64,000 nucleotides of DNA from Pseudomonas sp. GV085 (GTDB lineage: Bacteria; Pseudomonadota; Gammaproteobacteria; Pseudomonadales; Pseudomonadaceae): the NCBI RefSeq assembly GCF_003050925.1, contig NZ_QAOV01000002.1, positions 372,001 to 436,000 of the forward strand, written 5' to 3'. Of the stretch, positions 58,324-64,000 are shown in pieces. The number at the start of each line of letters is the position of its first letter. The stretch's first letter is position 1. The notes under the pieces were generated by a model, which saw only the letters and a program-made list of their open reading frames with translations, was not told the origin of the DNA and made no database searches. The position numbers were made by a program, and so were the translations under genes.

Positions 58324-60555
58324 TCACCCCTCCGGCCTTAACATCAACACCGCCAACGGCGGCAAATTCAGCACCAACGACAACCCCTGCCCATGGCTCG
58401 GCGTTTCCTCGGCCACTGCCCCGCCACTGTTGCCATAATTGGAACCAGCATAAATCGACGAATCGCTGTTAAGCACCTCACTCCACTGCCCGGCAAACGG
58501 CACCCCAACCCGATAAGCCTCACGCGGCACCGGCGTAAAGTTGGCGACCACCAGCACGGGCCGGCCGTCCTTGCTCCAGCGCATCCACGCATAAACGCTG
58601 TTGATCGCGTCATCGCCGATCAGCCATTGGAACCCCTGCGGCACATCGTCCTGCTCGTGTAGCGCCGGCTCTTCGCGGTACAAGCGATTGAGGTCAGACA
58701 CCAGTTTCTGCACGCCCTTGTGCTCGGGGTATTGCAACAGGTACCAGTCCAGCTGCTGGTCGTGGTTCCACTCGCGCCACTGGCCGAACTCGCAGCCCAT
58801 GAACAGCAGTTTCTTGCCCGGATGCGCCCACATGAAACTCAGGTAGGCCCGCAGGTTGGCGAATTTCTGCCAGCGGTCGCCGGGCATCTTGTCGATCAAA
58901 GAGTGTTTGCCGTGCACCACTTCGTCGTGGGAAATCGGCAGGATGAAGCGTTCGGACCAGGCATACACCAGGCCGAAACTCAGCTCGTTATGGTGATGGG
59001 CGCGGTACACCGGGTCTTGCTGGATGTAGTGCAGCGAATCGTGCATCCAGCCCATGTTCCATTTGTAGGCAAAGCCCAGGCCGCCCTGTTGCGTGCCCTG
59101 GCTGACGCCCGGCCAGGCGGTGGATTCTTCGGCGATCACCAGCGCACCGGGCGCTTCGAGGGCCACTACGTCATTGAGGTGGCGCAGGAAGTCGATGGCT
59201 TCCAGGTTCTCCCGCCCGCCATGGCGGTTCGGCACCCATTCGCCAGCCTTGCGCGAGTAGTCGCGGTACAGCATCGAGGCCACTGCGTCGACCCGCAGGC
59301 CGTCGACATGGAAATGCTTGAGCCAGTGCAACGCCGACGCCAGCATGTAGCCGTGCACTTCGGTGCGCCCCAGGTTGTAGATCAGCGTGTCCCAGTCCTG
59401 GTGGAAACCTTCCTGCGGGTTGCCGTACTCGTACAACGCCGTGCCATCGAACTGGGCCAGGCCGTGGATATCGGTGGGGAAATGCGCCGGCACCCAATCG
59501 AGGATCACCCCGAGCCCGGCCACATGGCAGGCGTTGACGAAGGCGGCGAACTCGTCCGGCGTGCCATACCGCGCACTCGGCGCGAATTGCGACAGCAATT
59601 GATAGCCCCACGAACCGCCGAACGGGTGCTCCATGATCGGCATCAGTTCGATGTGGGTAAAACCCAGGTCTTTTACATAGGGAATCAGTCGCTCGCTCAG
59701 TTCGGGCCAGGTGTACTGGCGGGCCACTTCGCCCAGGTCATCCAGCTCACATTGCCATGAGCCGGCGTGCAATTCGTAGATCGACAAGGGCGCAGTCACC
59801 CGGTGGCGGTCGCCCCGGGTCAGCATCCAGTCCTGATCCTGCCAGTCGACGTTCAAGGGTGAAGCGACTTTCGAGGCGGTGTCCGGTGGCAGGCTGGTGG
59901 CCAGTGCCACGGGATCAGCCTTCAACGGCAGAATGCCGTGGGCGCCGAGAATCTCGTATTTGTAGGTGTCCCCGGCTTGCAGCCGCGGGATGAACAACTC
60001 CCAGACACCGGTGGGATGACGCAAGCGCATCGGATGCCGGCGCCCGTCCCAGACGTTGAAATCACCGACCACCGACACCCGCCGGGCATTCGGCGCCCAC
60101 ACGGCGAAACGCACGCCGTCGACGCCATCCACAGTCTTGAGTTGCGCGCCCAGGCACGCACTGAGGTCGCGGTGATTGCCTTCGGCGAACAGATACAAGT
60201 CCATTTCGCCCAGCAACGGGCCGAAGCTGTAAGGGTCTTCGGCCGTTTGCTCTCCGCCGGCCCAATGGGTGCGCAGCAGATACGCTTGCGCACGCTGGAA
60301 ATGCCCGACGAACAACCCCGGTGTCGCTGTGGCTTCAAGACTCCCAAGCGCTTCGCCCGAGTCCCTGGCCAGCACTTCTACACTCAGGGCGCCCGGCAGA
60401 TACGCGCGAATGAACTGCCCGCCCATGCCATCGGCGTGCGGGCCGAGAATCGCAAAAGGGTCGATATGCTCGGCGCGCACCAATGCATTGATATCCCGCG
60501 TGCTGGGCAGCAGCGCTTCTTTGTGATGACCCTGTTCCTTGTTCGAGACACTCAT
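58324..60555 (-). CDS. glgB: 1,4-alpha-glucan branching enzyme GlgB
   Basis: 743 residues. N-terminal CBM48 domains ([20 protein letters not shown]) then a GH13 barrel with [17 protein letters not shown] (nucleophile near 420), [11 protein letters not shown] (near 471) and [13 protein letters not shown] (near 543). It adds alpha-1,6 branches to glucan made by GlgA or GlgE. Its start lies 2 bp after the treS stop, so the two are co-transcribed. It converges on the Rhs gene with a 72-bp gap. Confidence 0.95.
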   Translation of the reverse strand: MSVSNKEQGHHKEALLPSTRDINALVRAEHIDPFAILGPHADGMGGQFIRAYLPGALSVEVLARDSGEALGSLEATATPGLFVGHFQRAQAYLLRTHWAGGEQTAEDPYSFGPLLGEMDLYLFAEGNHRDLSACLGAQLKTVDGVDGVRFAVWAPNARRVSVVGDFNVWDGRRHPMRLRHPTGVWELFIPRLQAGDTYKYEILGAHGILPLKADPVALATSLPPDTASKVASPLNVDWQDQDWMLTRGDRHRVTAPLSIYELHAGSWQCELDDLGEVARQYTWPELSERLIPYVKDLGFTHIELMPIMEHPFGGSWGYQLLSQFAPSARYGTPDEFAAFVNACHVAGLGVILDWVPAHFPTDIHGLAQFDGTALYEYGNPQEGFHQDWDTLIYNLGRTEVHGYMLASALHWLKHFHVDGLRVDAVASMLYRDYSRKAGEWVPNRHGGRENLEAIDFLRHLNDVVALEAPGALVIAEESTAWPGVSQGTQQGGLGFAYKWNMGWMHDSLHYIQQDPVYRAHHHNELSFGLVYAWSERFILPISHDEVVHGKHSLIDKMPGDRWQKFANLRAYLSFMWAHPGKKLLFMGCEFGQWREWNHDQQLDWYLLQYPEHKGVQKLVSDLNRLYREEPALHEQDDVPQGFQWLIGDDAINSVYAWMRWSKDGRPVLVVANFTPVPREAYRVGVPFAGQWSEVLNSDSSIYAGSNYGNSGGAVAEETPSHGQGLSLVLNLPPLAVLMLRPEG

Positions 60556-60557
60556 GA

Positions 60558-63500
60558 CTACTCTCCACCAAGATCGGAAAAGGGTTTGATCCCACTCAAT
60601 AATCCATATAAACCGTGCAACGGCACGGGCAACCAGGTGGGGCGATTTTCCGCCTCATAGGCCACTTCATACGCCGCCTTCTCCAGACCGAACAGCGCCA
60701 GCGCGGCATCCTCGCCTTCTGGATCTTGCCATGCATGGGCAAGACTAGCTGCCGCCAGCCGATAAGCGTCGACAAATGCTTGCCGCGCTTCGCTCGAGTA
60801 GCGATCGGTGACCCGCAAGCGCGCGGCAGCGGCTGTCGCGGTGTTATCGACGCTCTGCACGTTGATCGCCATCGCCGCCGCATAGTCGAAGGAACGCAGC
60901 ACACCGCTGACATCCTTGTACGGACTGTGTTTGCCCCGTCGTTCATGCAATGGTCGCGCCGGTTCACCTTCAAAGTCGATCAGGTAGGCATCGCCCTTGA
61001 TCACCAGCACCTGCCCCAGATGCAGATCGCCGTGTACACGAATGCGCAGGCCACCCGCAGTCTTTTTGCCTAACGCTTGCACATGGCCGAGGATGGCTTT
61101 TTTGTTGTCCAGCAAATGGCTGACCAGAGTCTGGTCCGCCGGGTTCAGTTGATTTTTATGCTGCTTGAGCAAGTTCAACGCATGATCGACTTGCGCCGCG
61201 ACATCCCTGGCCGAAGCCAGCGCCTCCTTCGGCGTGGTGACCTGCGGCAAGAAGTCCGGATTGGCACTCGGCGCTGCCAGTACCTGATGCATTTCTCCCA
61301 GGCGCCGACCGAGCATACCGGCGAAATCTTTCAGTTCGCCGAGCGCGTTGTAGTGTTGTTCCTGCTCGGACACGGCGTCGGCCAGCTCATCGCGCAGCGC
61401 CCGCTCGAGGTTGTTCTGCGTCCACTCCCAGGCGTCGCCCTGATTGTTCAGATAGCCTTGGGCGATCATCAGCAGGTTGTCTTCACCCGCCGCATCCCGG
61501 CGCACCACCGCACCCAGCAATGGCGAAATATTGCTGAACCCGGCGTTGGTCAGATACGCGCTCATTTCCAGTTCCGGATGCACGCCTGAGGCAACCTTGC
61601 GGATCAGCTTCAGCACCAGGCTGTTGCCGATCACCACCGAGCTGTTGGACTGCTCGGCCGACAGGTAGCGCACCGGGGACTCGGCATTGAGGCCGAGTTT
61701 TTCAAGTTCCGCGGTGGACTCGAAGCGAATGTCGCCATCACTGGATGCCAACACGGTGCCGGCCTGAATGCCCTGTAATATGGCATGCACAAAGGTGTCC
61801 AGGCTGAAGGCATCGGTGATCAGGCCAACCTGACGTCCACGCCGTACCCGCGACAACGCCAACTGGTGCGGCAACGGAGTACCGACCTGATCCTCGGAAA
61901 TAAAGCCGAACGGCAACTGGTAGCGACTGACCTGGCCAGCGCTGGTGACTTTGATCTCACTGAACAGCACCGGATGCTGCGGATCGCCGAAACGCACGCC
62001 ATAGGCCAGATCGACCTGTTGAATGGCAGCGTCCTTGCCGGCGAACCAGCGGCGGTTCTGCAACCAGTTCGGCAGGATGCTTTGCTCCAGTGTGGTGCGT
62101 GACGGCGCTTCGAGCAGCTCTTCCATGCGTTTTTTCAGCACCAGCGTGGTGAAGTCCGGCAGGCTTTGCGCGGGTTCCACGTGCCAGCTCGGCATCTGGT
62201 TTTCCGCGGCGAGGCCAAACCAGTAAAAGCCGTAAGGCGCCAACGTCAGAAGGAAATTCAGCTGGCCAATGGGCGGGAACGCGTTACCCCCGAGCATTTC
62301 CACCGGCACCATGCCGACGTAGGCCGACAAATCCAGCTCGGCGGCCTGGGCACTGCGCGACACATTGGCCACGCACAGAATGACTTCGTGCTTGCCATCC
62401 ACCCCGGTGTATTCACGGGTGTAGGCCAGAATCCGTCGGTTGCTGGGTGAAAGCATCCTCAACGTACCGCGCCCGAAGGCCTTGGATTGCTTGCGCACGG
62501 CAAGCATGCGCCGGGTCCAGTTCAACAGCGAATGCGGATCGCCGGCCTGGGTTTCGACGTTGACCGACAGGTAGCCATATTGCGGGTCCATGATCGGCGG
62601 CAGCACCAGGCTGGCCGGGTCGGCGCGGGAGAAACCGCCGTTGCGGTCAATGGACCATTGCATTGGCGTACGCACGCCGTCGCGGTCGCCGAGGTAGATG
62701 TTGTCGCCCATGCCGATTTCATCGCCGTAATACAGGGTCGGCGTGCCGGGCATCGACAGTAGCAGGCTGTTGAGCAGCTCGACCCGACGGCGGTCGCGCT
62801 CCACCAAAGGTGCCAGACGGCGGCGAATCCCCAGATTGATCCGTGCGCGGCGGTCGGCAGCGTAGTAATTCCACAGGTAGTCGCGCTCCTTGTCGGTGAC
62901 CATCTCCAGGGTCAGCTCATCGTGGTTGCGCAGGAAGATTGCCCACTGACAATTGGCGGGAATATCCGGGGTCTGGCGCAGAATGTCGGTAATCGGGAAG
63001 CGATCTTCCTGGGCCAGCGCCATGTACATGCGCGGCATCAACGGGAAGTGAAAGGCCATGTGGCATTCGTCGCCGTTCAGGCCTTTTTTATCGGTGTCGC
63101 CGAAGTACAGCTGTGTGTCCTCCGGCCATTGATTGGCCTCGGCCAGCAGCATGCGGTCGGGGTAGTTGGCGTCGATTTCGGCGCGGATCTTTTTCAGGAC
63201 GTCGTGGGTTTCCGGCAGATTCTCGTTGTTGGTGCCGTCGCGTTCGATCAGGTAGGGGATGGCGTCCAGGCGCAAGCCGTCGATGCCCATGTCGAGCCAG
63301 TAACGCATCACCGACAGCACCGCCTTCATGACTTGCGGGTTATCGAAGTTCAGGTCCGGTTGGTGGGAGTAGAAACGGTGCCAGAAGTATTGGCCGGCGA
63401 CCGGGTCCCAGGTCCAGTTGGACTTTTCGGTGTCGAGGAAAATGATGCGGGTGCCGTCGTATTTCTGATCGTCATCGGACCACACGTAGAAGTCCCGGGC

Positions 63501-63899
63501 GGCTGAACCTTTTTTGGCCTTGCGTGCGCGCTGGAACCAAGGGTGCTGGTCGGAAGTGTGGTTGATGACCAGTTCGGTGATCACTCGCAGGCCGCGTTTG
63601 TGCGCCTCGGCAATGAAACGCCTGGCATCGGCCATGGTGCCGTAGTCACTGTGCACGCCACGATACTCGGCGATGTCGTAACCGTCATCGCGCCGTGGCG
63701 AGGGGTAGAACGGCAACAGCCAGATGGTGTTGACGCCCAGGTCGGCGATGTAGTCGAGCTTGGCGATGAGGCCGGGAAAGTCACCAATCCCGTCGTTGTT
63801 GGAGTCGAAATACGATTTGACATGAACTTGATAGATCACCGCGTCCTTGTACCAGAGCGGGTCCTTGATGAACGTGGCTGCCTTGGGTTTCTTCGCCAT
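60558..63899 (-). CDS. treS: Trehalose synthase-maltokinase fusion (TreS-Mak)
   Basis: 1113 residues, AGGAG upstream. Residues ~15-550 are the GH13 trehalose synthase: [19 protein letters not shown] (nucleophile near 209), [11 protein letters not shown] (near 252), [13 protein letters not shown] (near 324). Residues ~620-1105 are a maltokinase with the kinase-like motifs [10 protein letters not shown] (near 956) and IDFEGEP (near 974). The fusion turns trehalose into maltose and then maltose-1-phosphate, the GlgE substrate. The next gene upstream lies outside the window and by family convention would be glgE. Confidence 0.95.
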   Translation of the reverse strand: MAKKPKAATFIKDPLWYKDAVIYQVHVKSYFDSNNDGIGDFPGLIAKLDYIADLGVNTIWLLPFYPSPRRDDGYDIAEYRGVHSDYGTMADARRFIAEAHKRGLRVITELVINHTSDQHPWFQRARKAKKGSAARDFYVWSDDDQKYDGTRIIFLDTEKSNWTWDPVAGQYFWHRFYSHQPDLNFDNPQVMKAVLSVMRYWLDMGIDGLRLDAIPYLIERDGTNNENLPETHDVLKKIRAEIDANYPDRMLLAEANQWPEDTQLYFGDTDKKGLNGDECHMAFHFPLMPRMYMALAQEDRFPITDILRQTPDIPANCQWAIFLRNHDELTLEMVTDKERDYLWNYYAADRRARINLGIRRRLAPLVERDRRRVELLNSLLLSMPGTPTLYYGDEIGMGDNIYLGDRDGVRTPMQWSIDRNGGFSRADPASLVLPPIMDPQYGYLSVNVETQAGDPHSLLNWTRRMLAVRKQSKAFGRGTLRMLSPSNRRILAYTREYTGVDGKHEVILCVANVSRSAQAAELDLSAYVGMVPVEMLGGNAFPPIGQLNFLLTLAPYGFYWFGLAAENQMPSWHVEPAQSLPDFTTLVLKKRMEELLEAPSRTTLEQSILPNWLQNRRWFAGKDAAIQQVDLAYGVRFGDPQHPVLFSEIKVTSAGQVSRYQLPFGFISEDQVGTPLPHQLALSRVRRGRQVGLITDAFSLDTFVHAILQGIQAGTVLASSDGDIRFESTAELEKLGLNAESPVRYLSAEQSNSSVVIGNSLVLKLIRKVASGVHPELEMSAYLTNAGFSNISPLLGAVVRRDAAGEDNLLMIAQGYLNNQGDAWEWTQNNLERALRDELADAVSEQEQHYNALGELKDFAGMLGRRLGEMHQVLAAPSANPDFLPQVTTPKEALASARDVAAQVDHALNLLKQHKNQLNPADQTLVSHLLDNKKAILGHVQALGKKTAGGLRIRVHGDLHLGQVLVIKGDAYLIDFEGEPARPLHERRGKHSPYKDVSGVLRSFDYAAAMAINVQSVDNTATAAAARLRVTDRYSSEARQAFVDAYRLAAASLAHAWQDPEGEDAALALFGLEKAAYEVAYEAENRPTWLPVPLHGLYGLLSGIKPFSDLGGE

Positions 63900-63943
63900 G
63901 TGAAACTCCTGGTGAATTCGACTTGGCCACAGGCTGAGACTTC

Positions 63944-63985
63944 TGTGGCGAGGGAGCTTGCTCCCGCTGGGTTGCGGAGCAACCC
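63944..63985. repeat. REP-like palindromes near the right edge
   Basis: TGTGGCGAGGGAGCTTGCTC followed by CCGCTGGG and a second small hairpin (GGGTTGCGGAGCAACCC). A third repeat type in the window, possibly continuing past the edge. Confidence 0.7.
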
Positions 63986-64000
63986 TATGCCATTTGACAG

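Overview
The window is a GC-rich chromosomal segment from a Pseudomonas of the fluorescens group. This rests on the GTAGGAGCGAGCTTGCTCGCG-type REP/REPIN repeats scattered between genes, on protein families and gene orders typical of that group (arnBCADTEF-ugd with a second arnT; glgA-treZ-malQ-treY-glgX facing glgB-treS), and on the dense ATGA-coupled operons. No rRNA, tRNA, CRISPR array, insertion sequence or prophage was seen. The species was not determined.

Layout. 1-7.3 kb: amine and polyamine catabolism. It holds a flavin/FeS oxidoreductase cut by the window edge, an XRE-cupin regulator, an AraC regulator, a glutamine-synthetase-like glutamylpolyamine ligase, an orphan PotF-like binding protein and a PuuB-like amine oxidase. 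7.5-9.1 kb: a secreted arylsulfatase on the minus strand. 9.5-13.0 kb: a pqi operon for envelope lipid transport, with PqiA split into two genes. 13.3-15.9 kb: an Ais-like LPS phosphatase and a stand-alone ArnT. 16.2-19.9 kb: a ferric-iron ABC transporter behind a possible Fur box. 19.9-20.9 kb: an isolated tyrosine recombinase. 21.2-31.6 kb: the arn operon for L-Ara4N modification of lipid A, ending with ugd and a third GT-C type glycosyltransferase. 31.7-41.7 kb: assorted housekeeping and accessory genes (MFS and HPP transporters, a decayed nucleobase permease, a WHy lipoprotein, a GNAT acetyltransferase, AraC and TetR regulators, PssA, a DUF1348 protein, a TSUP transporter, NudC, a dienoyl-CoA isomerase). 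42.2-63.9 kb: the trehalose/alpha-glucan locus in two converging halves, with a PIG-L deacetylase, an EEP phosphohydrolase, an outer-membrane protein remnant and an orphan TccC/Rhs toxin between them.

How the genes work together. The Ais-like phosphatase, both ArnT proteins and the arn operon would remodel LPS against cationic peptides. Nearly the same 20-bp sequence, an 11-bp-spaced TTCAC direct repeat, precedes both transcription units at a similar distance from a possible -10 box, so a common response regulator is likely. In the 42-64 kb region, TreY and TreZ make trehalose from linear glucan, TreS-maltokinase links trehalose to maltose-1-phosphate (the substrate of GlgE, expected just beyond the right edge), and GlgA, GlgB, GlgX and MalQ build and trim alpha-glucan.

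The strongest candidates for new biology are the orphan TccC-like Rhs protein with an AT-rich ADP-ribosyltransferase tip and no visible immunity gene, the shared operator of the two LPS-modification loci, and a REPIN nested inside a 19-bp perfect inverted repeat. Nothing here is clearly a wholly undescribed system.
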